From Pelobates cultripes (Eukaryota; Chordata; Amphibia; Anura; Pelobatidae), in assembly GCA_933207985.1 (NCBI GenBank), contig OW240913.1, positions 330,099,960 to 330,163,959 of the forward strand: a DNA stretch of 64,000 nucleotides. The letters are read 5' to 3'. A program made the position numbers and the translations under genes. The notes beneath the pieces were generated by a model that saw only the letters and a list, made by a program, of their open reading frames with translations, did no database searches and was not told where the DNA came from. The stretch's first letter is position 1; the number at the start of each line of letters is the position of its first letter. Positions 33,193-45,700 of the stretch are shown one piece after another.

Positions 33193-33282
33193 TATGCGGA
33201 TGATGATGACCTAATAAGTACCATTAAAAGCTTCAGTACAGTGACCAAGCAGCACACAGCCTTTACAGACACCCCACTATAG
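33193..33282 (+). CDS. USH2A: Usherin terminal exon with PDZ ligand
   Basis: Follows TTTTTTATAG. It encodes 29 residues, YADDDDLISTIKSFSTVTK then QHTAFTDTPL, and a TAG stop at 33280-33282. The acidic YxDxxDL start, the TIKxFSxVTK block and the TDTxL end match usherin. The last four residues fit a class I PDZ ligand (T at -2, L at 0), the anchor for whirlin and harmonin; here a Pro sits at -1. Confidence 0.93.
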   Translation, partial: YADDDDLISTIKSFSTVTKQHTAFTDTPL

Positions 33283-34289
33283 GCTGTGCAGGAGCAATGT
33301 ATGGAACATCTGCCTTGCAAAGACTATTGAAATAAGGATCGAAAAAAGGAGACTGGAGGCCAAAATTGCTGCCTTGGACTATACTACAAAAGCTCAGTAC
33401 ATGAAGAAATGTATAGGAGTTTGGGCATTCATGTCAACAAATCGGATTATCATCATGTTTTTTTAACTACTGCTTTAAAATGGAATTGAATTAGCAAACA
33501 AATTTCATTTTCTTCCTGCATCATCGAAAAACCTTAAAAGTTATCACATACATTTTCTTGGTGTAAAATTCAAATTCAAAGCTTGAAGTGTTTTGAATTG
33601 GTGAAAAAAAAAGTGATTAAGGCTCAATGAATCAAATCAATTTAAACCACACATTGATATATTAAATGCAGAAAATGTTGAAGTTTATTTGTATATTATT
33701 GAAAATCTAAATCACATAAATTTAGGAAACAACAGGTTATTTGAATAAAAATGTCCAACTTTACGTTTGTCTGTTTTAGCCTGACTTGTGTAATTTTGTT
33801 TACAATTTTGTTTACTGAATAAACCCCGACATGTTTCACATCTGTCCAACATTTTTTTCATTTTGGATACTTTTATATAAAGTTTTGCTTCACTGTAAAC
33901 TTATCAATTATTCCTGGATAGTTGCCGCAATCAGCATAGTTTATAAATAATTAGATATTGTCAATAGAGTTCTATAAGTTTTAATTTATTTAAAACAAAC
34001 CAGATCTAATTTCTATAATAATAGGTTAGAGTTGTTGCCTTGCCATTAGTGCATTTTCAGTAATCAAACAATCAATTTAAACATGTTCATTTTACATATT
34101 AATAACATGTAACCAATTGTGTTTCATTATCATTTATTTTCTTTAATTTTGATAACATTGTATTGTAAAGAAATAGGTTTGTCACTGAAATCTAAATATG
34201 GATCCATTAAAACATGCTTGTTTTTGTCTACTTTGTAATAAACATATATTATTGTGGTTTGAATGTTCTTCAAAATACATTTAAATAAA
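33283..34289 (+). other. USH2A: USH2A 3' untranslated region, approximate
   Basis: AT-rich sequence after the usherin stop codon. AATAAA hexamers lie at 33744, 33818, 34237 and 34284; which is used cannot be told from the sequence. A repeat-derived intergenic region begins soon after. Confidence 0.55.
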
Positions 34290-35075
34290 AATCATAGGAT
34301 GTGGCAATCACTTTCATTTTTCAATCCCCTAGAGATCTATTCCAGAAGAAATTAAAAAGCGAAGAGAGTGTGAATCCACCAATATTTTTAGTGTCAGAAG
34401 AAAAAAAGGGTGGTTGAATGAATAAAGCTAGAAGATGTGGCCACACGTCCTTATTTACCCAGAGCCAAGGTCTCACAAGTAGACCTGACCATCATCTGTC
34501 AAATCAGGAATTATCTATATGACCACCTATAATATGTTTCTGACACGTTCAGGTCAATACCTTGTTGATTTGTACTGGTCTCGTGCAGGGTTCTAAAAAG
34601 TATTGCACCCAGTCAGACTTTCTCCATTATAGATTCATATTGTGTTCATACAGCGCAGCCCTTGCCCTCACCAAACAGTCCTACTTTTCCTCTCTCATTA
34701 GTTCATGCTCCCATAATCCCAGGCATCTCTTTGACACCTTTAATTCATTTCTTCGCCCTGCTGTGGCCAACCCCAAACTAGCCTTACTGCCAATAGCTTT
34801 GCATGTTACTTTACCGACAAGATTGAACAGCTAAGGAAAGAATTCTTCCATCGTTCTCCCCGGCTACTGACCAAGAGGTGGCTGCTCTTCTCTTTTCCTC
34901 TCGCCCCACCACTTGCCCGCTCGATCCTGTCCCATCTCACCTTATTAGATCTCTCTCCACTTGTCTCGTGCCATATTAACGCTCATCTTCAACTGCTCTC
35001 TCTCTTCTGGCATTGTCCCTGCTGACCTTAAACATGCCACTGAAAAAAAACCATCTCTTGACCCATCTTCCCCCA

Positions 35076-36055
35076 TGTAACGGAACCTTCGGTACTCCGA
35101 CCAAGTACCTACCGTTGATGGACCCTTCCTAGCTTGCGCCGAGGACCACAAGCACCGCACCGGACACCACAACCACCGCAGACTCCACAACCGCAGTAGC
35201 TTAACTGGAGTCTCGCCGTCTTCTGTCCACCCTGGATCAGCTTCTGTTCTCCAGGACCGTGTGGGGAAGACATCTCCTCCAGGAGAGCGTAACAGGAACA
35301 GCTCTTAAAAGAGCTAAGTGATTAAAGCTCAAGGGAGTATGCAGAGCATAGCAATCCCCAGTGTGAGTATAGCTGTCCCCTCCAATCACGAGACAAGACT
35401 ACGTGTGCGGCCATTTAAACTCCCGAACGGCCAACAGTGTTCAGCGCCCAAACTATGGAACTGAAAACGGAATTCGGTAGTAATGTGCGCTCAGATCTAA
35501 GCTATCTGGGGATATGTAGAATGTGTTATATGATCAATGTAACCGTATGTAATTTTATGTATTTTTACTAAAAATGTGTGTAATGGAGTTTTGCCTCTGT
35601 CCTTGGAGATAATTGGATTACTTCCCAATTATCTCCAGGCCAGAGAGGAGGGATTGTGATGCATTGTGGGATTGTTGAAATGTGTAAGTCTGTGATTGGT
35701 CCTTTTACCCTTTGTGTCCCAGTCTTCCATCTGGTCCCCTAGGGGAGTGTCCACCAGGTGGGAGACCTGCATAAAAGCCGGGCAGGTAGCCCCAGTAAAC
35801 CAGTTCTGCTTGACCTCAAAACGAAGTGTCGTCTTGTTATTGGGGGAATTGGATTGTATGCTGATTGCCAGGAGTGTAAGCTGATTGTATGCTTTTCCTG
35901 TTCAGCTGCTTACAGCATTCATAAGCTTGAGAACATTTGTATGCTTCTCCGGTTTGGTGGTTGTGGCGTCTGCTGCAGTGCTTTGAGTCCTCAGGAAGCG
36001 CTAGGAGCATCCTTCAACGGAGGTACCCAGTCGGGGTGCCAGGTGATCAGTTACA
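35076..36055 (+). mobile_element. Solo LTR (gypsy-type), no target duplication
   Basis: 980 bp from TGTAACGGAACC to GATCAGTTACA, with inverted TGTAAC/GTTACA ends. A TATA-like GCATAAAAGCC lies near 35770 and a GTTATTGGGGG motif follows. Its last ~90 bp nearly match the end of the LTR at 40618-41281. The five bases on each side differ (CCCCA versus TTAAC), and host L2 sequence is missing at the junction, so it was not a simple insertion followed by LTR-LTR exchange. Confidence 0.7.
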
Positions 36056-36642
36056 TTAACCTCTCTGCTGCCTTTGACACCGTTGATCATGCTCTCCTTC
36101 TTCAAACTCTTCAATCACATAGTCTCTGTGACTCTGTCCTCTTGTGGTTTTCCTCTTATCTTTCCCAATGCTCATTCAGTGTCTCCTTTTCTAATGAAAC
36201 CTCCTCCCCTCGTCCTGTCTCGGTTGGAGTCCCCCAATGCTCTGTATTTGGTCCCCTTCCATTTTCTCTTTATACTGCCTCTATTGGCAAACTTATTACC
36301 TCATTTGGATTCCACTACCACCTGTACACTGATGACACCCAGATATATCTCTCCTCCCCAGACCTCTCCCCTGCCGTCCTGCAACGTGTCACTGCTTGCC
36401 TTTCTTCCATCTCTGACTGGATGTCCTCCCACTTTCTGAAACTCACTCTTTCTAAAACTGAGCTCATTGTCTTTCCTCCTCCTAATACTGACCCTCCTCT
36501 TTCGCTCTCCCTTCAAGTTTGTGGTACCCACATCAGTCCATCCTTGCAGGCACACTGTCTTGGCGTCATACTTGATTCTGGCCTCACCTTTGAGCCTCAC
36601 ATCCAATATGTTGCCAAATCCTGTAGATTCCATCTTAAAAAC
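36056..36642 (+). pseudogene. L2 reverse transcriptase fragment
   Basis: Encodes [17 protein letters not shown], then a [16 protein letters not shown] segment, then [13 protein letters not shown]. These are RT motif A (AAFDTVDH), motif B (GVPQGSVLGP in active L2, here with Cys for Gly) and motif C, where the usual YADD is YTDD. Fingers and upstream palm are missing because an LTR replaces about 70 residues before motif A. The frame continues at 37607 with IRPFLTQDATKEL and the maturation region. Confidence 0.8.
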
Positions 36643-37601
36643 TGTCAGGGTGGTGGTCCGGTGCCCGGGACCCAGACCTCGTCCGGGCGGCGGTGCGTGG
36701 ACCGGGACCCCTGAGTGCCTGATGTTCAGAGTAGGAGTCACAGTGTGGAGGTGGATTAGCAGGGTCTGGTACAGGGTAACTGCACGCCCCCTGGTGTTGA
36801 GCACCAGCGTTTGTGCAGCCACAACCAGAACCCTGATTCAGCTTCTGCGGATCCCAGAAACTAGGAGCAGGTAATTAAGAAAACCTCCCAGGAGCTGAAT
36901 AGGGAGGCTCTGCAGCAGGGATGTATCCAGTACTGAAGCAAGGCAAGACTAGGAGAGCAAGGCACCATACTTGAAAAAAAAAAAAAAATAGGAGAACCCA
37001 GAACCGGAGCAGGACAGAAAGCATAACCTAGAACATGTACACAAGACATGAGGAAAACAAAAACATAACATGGGCATGACTGAACAGGATTGTACATGGA
37101 CTGGGATTAAAAGACAAAGTAAAACAAGACAAGAGATACAAGGTAAAACAAGAGGAAACATAGCTAAGCACTAATTATGAAAAGTATGGGGATTTAGTCA
37201 CATTATATGATCATAAATTGCACAAGCCTGCCAACAATGCCAATGTACCCCATATCTGGCAGGTCCTACACTGCCTAATGTATGCTAAAACAACCACACT
37301 ATACCTCAATAGCACTTACCTGCAAGAAAGGACAGAGACATGAAACACTGCTGCAGGTCCAAGCTGAAACAAAAGGAAAGTGGAAAACAAACGGGTGTGG
37401 CAACATAAAACAAACATTTAAGTGAATCCAAGAGACTGGGAAATCCAGGGACAGAATATAAGAATGAACTCAGAAACCCAGCAATAAGCAAAACCAAACA
37501 TAGACCAGAAAACCAGAAAAAACAAGCAAGGACAGCAAAAAGAGTACTGGATACCAGAAGCCATTGCCAGAATGATCCGCAGCGAGGAACAGGGTGTGAC
37601 A
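36643..37601. mobile_element. Solo LTR with 5-bp target duplication AAAAC
   Basis: 959 bp from TGTCAGGGTGG to GGTGTGACA, flanked by AAAAC at 36638-36642 and 37602-37606. It lies inside the L2 reverse transcriptase region, and the L2 protein frame resumes exactly after it. The sequence is unlike the LTR at 35076, so it belongs to another LTR family. TGTCA/TGACA ends suggest gypsy type; orientation is uncertain. Confidence 0.8.
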
Positions 37602-38443
37602 AAAACATAGCCCGCATCCGCCCCTTTCTTACGCAAGATGCTACCAAGGAGCTTGTCCATGCTCTAGTAATTTCGCGCATGGATTATTGTAACCTTCTCC
37701 TGATTGGTCTTCTCAAAAGCCATACTGCACCGCTACAGTCCATAATGAACACAGCTGCAAGACTGATTTTCCTCTCTAGTCGGTTCTCTCACACCTCACC
37801 CCTTTGTTAGGCCTTACATTGGCTTCCTGTATGCTATAGGAGTCAATTCAAGGTACTAATTCACACCTATAAAGCACTGAACAACTCTAGCCCCTCTTAT
37901 AGCTCTTCCCAGATCCATAGGTATGTCCCTTCTCGGTCTGTCCGCTCTGCCCGTGACCACCTCCTGTCCGTTGTCGGCACCCGTACGGCCAACTCAAGCA
38001 TGCAGGACTTCCTATGGAATAGCTTGCCTACCACCATCAGACTCTTCCCTAGTCTTGCATCCATTAATAAGTGCCTTAAAACCCATCTCTTTAGGAAAGC
38101 TTATGGCCTCCCAGATTAACCTCTACCTCACATACCTGTCTCTTGCTCTCTCCTAAAGTGCAGCCCACCTTATTTGACTGCAAATTCCTGTCCTATTGTG
38201 TTTTACACCCCACCTCCTATAGAATGTAAGCTCGTTTGAGCAGGGTCCTCTCCAACCTATCATTCCTGTAAGTTTTTTGTAAGTGTCCTATTTATAGTTA
38301 AATCCCCCTCTCATAACATTGTAAAGCGCTACGGAATCTGTTGGCGCTATATAAATGGCAATTATAATAATAATATCACATTATTAAATAATTATATGCT
38401 TTACAGAAGTTTACACATTACATGAACAATATAAAATATAATA

Positions 38444-40020
38444 CACTGCTCAAAAAAATAAAGGGAACACTTAAACAACACAATGTAACTCCAAGTCAAT
38501 CACACTTCTGTGAAATCAAACTGTCCACTTAGGAAGCAACACTGAGTGACAATCAATTTCACATGCTGTTGTGCAAATGGGATAGACAACAGGTGGAAAT
38601 TATAGGCAATTAGCAAGACACCCCCAATAAAGGAGTGGTTCTGCAGGTGGTGACCACAGACCACTTCTCAGTTCCTATGCTTCCTGGCTGATGTTTTGGT
38701 CACTTTTGAATGCTGGCGGTGCTTTCATTCTAGTGGTAGCATGAGACGGATTCTACAACCCACACAAGTGGCTCAGGTAGTGCAGCTCATCCAGGATGGC
38801 ACATCAATGCGAGATGTGGCAAGAAGGTTTGCTGTGTCTGTCAGCGTAGTGTCCAGAGCATGGAGGCGGTACCAGGAGACAGGCCAGTACATCAGGAGAC
38901 GTGGAGGAGGCCGTAGGGCAACAACCCAGCAGCAGGACCGCTACCTCCGCCTTTGTGCAAGGAGGAACAGGAGGAGCACTGCCAGAGCCTGCAAAATGAC
39001 CTCCAGCAGGCCACAAATGTGCATGTGTCTGCTCAGACGGTCAGAAACAGACTCCATGAGGGTGGTATGAGGGTCCGACGTCCACAGGTGGGGGTTGTGC
39101 TTACAGCCCAACACCGTGCAGGATGTTTGGCATTTGCAAGAGAACACCAATATTGGCAAATTTGCCACTGGTGCCCTGTGCTCTTCACAAATGAAAGCAG
39201 GTTCACACTCAGCAAATGTGACAGACGTGACAGAGCCTGGAGATGCTGTGGAGAATGTTCTGCTGCCTGCAACATCCTCCAGCATGACCGGTTTGGCAGT
39301 GGGTCAGTAATGGTGTGGGGTGGCATTTCTTTGGGGGGACACACAGCCCTCAATGTGTTCCCAGAGGTAGCCTGACTGCCATTAGGTACCGAGATGAGAT
39401 CCTCAGACCCCTTGTGAGACCATATGCTGGTGTGTTTGGCCCTGGGTTCCTCCTAATGCAAGACAATGCTAGACCTCATGTGGCTGGAGTGTGTCAGCAG
39501 TTCCTGCAAGACAAAGGCATTGATGCTATGGACTGGCCCGCCCGTTCCCCAGACCTGAATCCAATTGAGCACATCTGAGACATCATGTCTCGCTCCATCC
39601 ACCAATGTCATGTTGCACCACAGACTTTCCAGGAGTTGGCAGATGCTTTAGTCCAGGTCTGGGAGGAGATCCCTCAGGAGACCATCCGCTACCTCATCAG
39701 GAGCATGCACAAGCGTTGTAGGGAGGTCATATAGGCATGTGGAGGCCATACACACTATTGAGCCTCATTTTGACTTGTTTTAAGGACATTACATCAAAGT
39801 TGGATCAGCCTGTATTGTGTTTTTCCACTTTAATTTTGAGTGTGACTCCAAATCCAGACCTCCATGGGTTGAAAAATTTGATTTCCATTTTTAAATTTTT
39901 GTGTGATTTTGTTGTCAGCACATTCAACTATGTAAAGAACAAAGTATTTCAGAAGAATATTTAATTCATTCAGATCTAGGATGTGTTATTTTTGTGTTCC
40001 CTTTATTTTTTTGAGCAGTG
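38444..40020 (+). mobile_element. Tc1-like transposon, full length but inactive
   Basis: 1577 bp flanked by TA. Inverted ends are CACTGCTCAAAAAAATAAAG and CTTTATTTTTTTGAGCAGTG, about 27 bp in all. It contains one decayed transposase (38741-39734). A shortened relative in reverse orientation is at 48495-48872. Confidence 0.9.
38741..39734 (+). pseudogene. Tc1-like transposase, frameshifted, catalytic Asp lost
   Basis: The N-terminal paired-like DNA-binding part is clear ([34 protein letters not shown]). Later come RNRLHEGGMRVRRP, LFTNESRFTL, SVMVWGGISL, LLMQDNARPH and SPDLNPIEHI. These give the DD34E layout, but the first Asp of the usual FTDESRF is Asn. Frame changes occur near 38990 and 39370, and there is a stop at 39576-39578. 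It cannot make active enzyme. The start is the ATG before RRILQPTQ. Confidence 0.88.
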
Positions 40021-40091
40021 TATATATACAATTTCACACAGGAGGCTGCTCTGCACTAGCAGCCAATTTACAGAGCAGTGTATGTCTAAAG

Positions 40092-40180
40092 CAGGGGTCC
40101 TCAAACTTTTTTAACAGGGGGCCAGTTCACTGTCCCTCAGACAAGGTTGGGGGCCGGACTAAAAAAATTGAACAAATTCC
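40092..40180 (+). mobile_element. hAT end fragment (Charlie/SPIN/OC1-like start)
   Basis: CAGGGGTCCTCAAACTTTT followed by GGGGGCCAGTTCACTGTCC and GGGCCGGACTA. This is the start of a widely spread tetrapod hAT family that I associate with the horizontally transferred OC1/SPIN group. Only one end is present. The family name is from memory. Confidence 0.6.
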
Positions 40181-40617
40181 TATACATACTGAAACAGACA
40201 CATAGAAATATACAGACACATACTAACAAACATACATACACACGCATAAGGACATACATACACATACACAATCGGGCAAATTAAAAAAACAAAAATCAAG
40301 CCTTATATTTGACCTTGCAACTTTCAAAAACACTATAAGATCTGTACATGGGTGGTACTATTATACTTGGGAGACTTTGCTGAACACAAATATGAGTTTC
40401 TGAAAACAGTCAAACGTATCACAACAATGATATCATCAGTGTAAGTGCCATTTGTGTGTGAAAAAAGCAAAAAAATCACTTTCACTGACAATATCGGCTG
40501 TGATATGTTTCACTGTTTTGAAACACTAATATTTGTGTTCAGCGACGTCTACCGAGTAAAACAGTACCCCCCGTGTACAGGTTTTAGGGTGTCTTGGAAA
40601 GTAACAGGGATAAATAT

Positions 40618-41281
40618 TGTGGCGGAACCAGCCTCGCCACTGGGCATTGGAGAAGACTGATTGCCAGCCTCTTGCCATGTGACTATGGCCACTGGGATAT
40701 ATTGCCTGCTCTCCTGTACTGCTGATGATTGCTACCAACTAGGTGGATTTGGCTATGGAGCTTGTATAGTGCCCTCTGTTGGTAGCAACAGTAATATGCA
40801 CTACCTGAATAGAAAGACTGGTAATTTGCATATTTGGGTAGATTTGCATATCGCTAATTCTGCATGCAGGGGAGACATGTTGTGTTAATTATGGTCTTCC
40901 CCACCCATTTATAAATATGTAATTATGTTATAATAAGTCACTGTATGTTGCCTGCTATGATTTGACTGTTTGTAATTTTATTAAGACCATATGGGATACT
41001 TCCAAGTAAAATAAAGTTTTAGACAGTCCTACTTCATCCTCAATTTGGAGTCCTGTCTCTTATTGGGGGAATCTGCTACAATGGATTGATATGCTCTGCA
41101 TATTCCCTTGCTACAATCACTCCTAAGCTCTTTTAAGCGCTCGTTCCTGCTTCGCTCTGAAGGAAGAGAGGTTCGGCCTGCGGTGGTTGTGGTGTCGGCT
41201 AGAGTGCTTGGAATCCTCAAGAAGCACTAGGAGCATCCATCAACGGAGGTACCCAGTCAGGGTGCCAGGTGATCTGTTACA
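40618..41281 (+). mobile_element. Solo LTR with 5-bp target duplication AATAT
   Basis: 664 bp from TGTGGCGGAACC to GATCTGTTACA, flanked by AATAT at 40613-40617 and 41282-41286. It carries AAATAAAG near 41009 and a TTATTGGGGGAAT motif after it, as in the LTR at 35076, and shares its last ~90 bp with that LTR. Confidence 0.85.
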
Positions 41282-41287
41282 AATATA

Positions 41288-42673
41288 CATCCTGTTTAAA
41301 ATTATTATGCAAATTCTATTTAAGTGTCACAAAGATTAAATATTTTGTTTTTCAGTTAAACTCATGGATGGCATTGTGTCTCAGGGCTCTTTTGATCACT
41401 GAAAACAATCTCGGACACCTGTGATAATTAGATTGCCAGGTGAGCCCAATTTAAGGAAAACCTACTAAAGGAGGGTGTTCCACATTATTAAGCAGAGCAC
41501 CATTTTCATGCAATTTGGGAAGAAAAAGGATCTCTCTGCTGCTGAAAAGAGTGAAATAGTTCAATGCCTTGGACGAGGTATGAAAACATTAGATATTTCA
41601 TGAAAACTTAAGCCTGATCATCGCACTATTAAGAAATTTGTGACTGATTCAGAGCACAGACGGGTTTGTGCAGATAAAGGCACATTGAAGAAGATTTCTG
41701 CCAGATCCATGCATTGGATCAAGAAAGCAGCTGCTAAAATACCATTACATGGCAGCAAACAGATATTTGAAGCTGCTGGTGCCTCTGGAGTCCCACGGAC
41801 ATCAAGGTGTAGAGTCCTAGAGAGCCTTGCAACTTTGCATAAACCTTCTATTCGGCCACCACTAACCAATGCTCACAAGCAGAAACGGCTGCATTGGGCA
41901 GAAAAAATACATGAAGACTAATTTTCAAACAGTCCTGTTCACTGATGAGTGCCGTGCAACCCTGGATGGTCCAGATGGATGGAGTAGTGGATGGTTGGTG
42001 GACGGCCACCCTGTTCCAACAAGGCTGCAACGTCAGCAAGGTGGTGGTGGAGTCATGTTTTGGGCCGGAATCATGGGAAGAGAGCTGGTCGGCCCCTTTA
42101 GGGTCACTGAAGGTGTAAAGATGACCTCTGCAAAGTATGTAGAGTTTCTGACTGACCACTTTCTTCCCTGGTACAGAAGGAAGAACTATGCTTTCCGTAA
42201 TAAAATCATCTTCATGCTGCAAAGAATACCTCTGCATCAATGGCTGCTGTGGGGATAATAGGAGAGAAAGTCATGGTGTGGCCTCCATCCTCCCCTGACC
42301 TCAAATACTATTGAGAAACTTTGGAGCATCCTCAAGCAAAAGATCTATGATGGTGGGAGGCAGTTTACATCTACACAGCAGCTCTGGGAGGCTATTCTGA
42401 CATCTTTCAAACAAATTCAAGCAGAAACTATCCAAAAACTCTCAAGTTCAATGGATGCAAGACTTGTGAAGCTGCTATCAAATAAGGGGCCCTATGTTAA
42501 AATGTAACGTGACCTGTTAAAATATTTAAAAAGTTAAAATGTTGTTATAAGTTTGATTGAAATCGCTTTTGATTTCAGTAAATATGCTGCAAACACAACA
42601 AATGACATTTTTCAGTTCTTTACAACCTATAAAGTGTTTTGAAACTTACTGTGCGTAATAATTTGGAACAGTG
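41288..42673 (+). mobile_element. Second Tc1-like family, degenerate
   Basis: About 1.4 kb with ends CATCCTGTTTAAAATTATTATGC and an inverted, diverged GTAATAATTTGGAACAGTG. A TA precedes the left end; at the right the site reads CA. It encodes a transposase unlike that at 38741 (41518-42507). Confidence 0.75.
41518..42507 (+). pseudogene. Tc1-like transposase, second family, broken
   Basis: Starts MQFGKKKDLSAAEKSEIV and has an in-frame TGA after KTLDIS (about 41601). It continues through an HTH-type region (KAAAKIPLHGSKQIFEAAG, GVPRTSRCRVL), then shifts frame near 41910. The catalytic region shows VLFTDECRATLDGPDGW (first Asp kept) and GVMFWAGIMG. The block that should carry the second Asp (DNAPSH-like) is deleted at about 42220, and the SPDL block runs into a stop at once. 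It is not functional. Confidence 0.8.
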
Positions 42674-42798
42674 CATTGTAAGTTTTTTATGTTTAAAAAA
42701 AAAATACTGTTATCATTAGGAGGTTTGTTCAATACAATTTGAATTGTACTCTTAATAGTTGATAACATGAGAATTATGCTGACTGTTATTTACATAAC

Positions 42799-45700
42799 AG
42801 ATACACACATGCATACACTGACACACATACAGACAAAGATACCTACACTGACATACAAATACGGACACTAACGCACAGATACAGTGACACACATGCAAAT
42901 ACAGACACTGACACATATATAGGCACTGACACACATGCAGATACATACACTGACACAGATATAGGCACTGACACACATGTACATACATACCCTGACACAC
43001 AGATACAGATACATACCCAGACACACATGCAGATACACACACATAGATACATATACTGATATACTTAAGGATACATACCCTGACACACAGATAGACACAC
43101 AGACACATATACTGACAAACATTCAGATACCTAGACACATATATACATACCCTAACACACAGATACATACCCTGACATACAGACACACACACTGACACAC
43201 AGATAATAACCTTGACACACTTAAGGATACATACCCTGACACACATATACACACATTGACATACATGCAGATACACAGACACATAGATGCATACCCTGAC
43301 ACAAATACAGATACATACCCTAACACACATTCAGACACATACCCTGACACACAGATACATACCCTGACATACAGACACACACTGACACACATATAATAAC
43401 CTTGACACACTTAAGGATTCATAACCTGACACACATATACACACCCTGACACAAATACAGATACTTACCCTGACACACAATCAGACACATATTCAGACAC
43501 ATACCCTGACACACATAGAGATACATATCCTGACACAAGCTGACATAGAGAAACACACTCTGACACACATGCAGATACACAGATACAGATGCAGATACAC
43601 ACACATGCAAATACACAGACACACACACTGACACAGATACACACATTGACAAACATGCAGATACATACATATGCACATACACTGACACACTTAAGGATTC
43701 ATACCCTGACACATATGCAGATACAGTGAAACACAGATACATCCACTGCCACACATGCAGATACACGGATACAGACACTGACATGCACAATGACACACAA
43801 ATGCTTACACTGAGACACATACAAAGATACCCACACTGGCATACAAATACAGTGACACACATGCAGATACAGACACTGACACATATATAGGCACTGACAC
43901 CCATGCAGATACAGACACTGACACAGATATAGGCACTGACACACATGCAGATACATACAATGACACTGATATAAGCACTTACACACATGTAGATACATAC
44001 CCTGACACCCAGATACAGATATATACCAAGACACACATGCAGATACAAACACATATATTCATACACTGACACACTTAAGGATACATACCCAAACACACAG
44101 ATACAAACAGATAGACACATTGACACACAGATACACACTCTGACCCACAGGCACAAATACTGACAAACATGCAGATACACAGGCAGATATATACATACCC
44201 TGACACACAGACACACAGGCAGACACATACACTGACACACAGATAATTACCCTGACACACTTAAGGATACATACCCTGACACACAGATACACATACATAT
44301 AGATACATACACTGACACAAATACAGACACATACCCTGACACACATACAGATACATACCTTGACACACATACAGATGCATATCCTGACATACAGATAGAC
44401 ACACTGACATAGAGAAACACTCTGACACATACGCAGATGCACAGACACACATGCAGATACACACACATGCAAATACACAGACACATACACTGACACAGAT
44501 ACACACATTGACAAACATGCAGATACACAGACACATACATATACACATACACGGACACACTTAAGGATTCATACCCTGGCACACATATACATACCCTGAC
44601 ACTAAGATACATTCCCCGAAACATATGCAGATACAGTGAAACACAGATACATACACTGCCACACATGCAGTTACACAGATACAGATACAGACACTGACAC
44701 ACACAATGACACACAAATGCATACACTGACACACATACAGACAAATATACTCACAGTGACATACAGATACGGACACTGACGCACAGATACAGTGACACAC
44801 ACATGCAGATACAGACATACTGCTACATACCCTGACCCACAGATACACATACAGATACATACCTTGACAAACATACAGATACATACACACATAAATACAT
44901 ACACTGACACACTTAAGGATACATACCTTGGCACACACATATGCATACCATGACACACAGATACACACCCCGACACACATCCAGATACACAGACACATAG
45001 ATACATACCCTGACACACAGACTCACTGACACAGAGATACACACTCTGACACACACGCAGATACAAAGACATACATGCAGATACACAGAGACACATGCGG
45101 ATACACAGAGACACACACATAAAACACATACACTGACAAACATAAAGATTCATACCCTGACACACACAGATACACACACTGAAACACAGATACATATCCT
45201 GACACACATGCAGATACACAAAAAAATAGATACATACCCTGACACAAATAAAGATACATACCCTGACACACAGATAGACACTCTGACACAGAGATACACA
45301 CTCTGACACACATGCAGATACACAGACACATACATATACACATACACACTTAAGGATTCATACTCTGACACAAATACAGACACACACACTGACACAGATA
45401 CACATCCTGACACACGTATATATACCATGACACACAGATACACACATTGACACACATGCAAATGCAGAGAGATACAAACACTGACACACATGCAGATACA
45501 CAGACACATAAATACAAATCATGCAAAAACAGTATACCCTGCACTCAGGTTCCGCATATAAGCTCCGGCCTTCCACCAACGCTCTGTGTGTAGGATGGAC
45601 ACATGATTAAGGCTCTGAGGAGCCGAAACGTCACACTTATTCTGGTGAGGTGGTGAACCCACAAATTAATTTACCTTCTATATCCTGGAGTACTGCCTGT

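Larger units (their letters stand above)
34570..38376 (+). mobile_element. LINE of the L2/CR1 type, broken by two LTR insertions
   Basis: 5'-truncated LINE. Three pieces align in order: 34570-35075, 36056-36642 and 37607-38376. The 3' end has the L2-style tail TGTAAAGCGCTACGGAATC, GGCGCTATATAAAT, followed by an AATAAT microsatellite. It lies between the USH2A 3' end and the Tc1-like element at 38444. It is a dead copy with frameshifts and stops. Confidence 0.85.
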
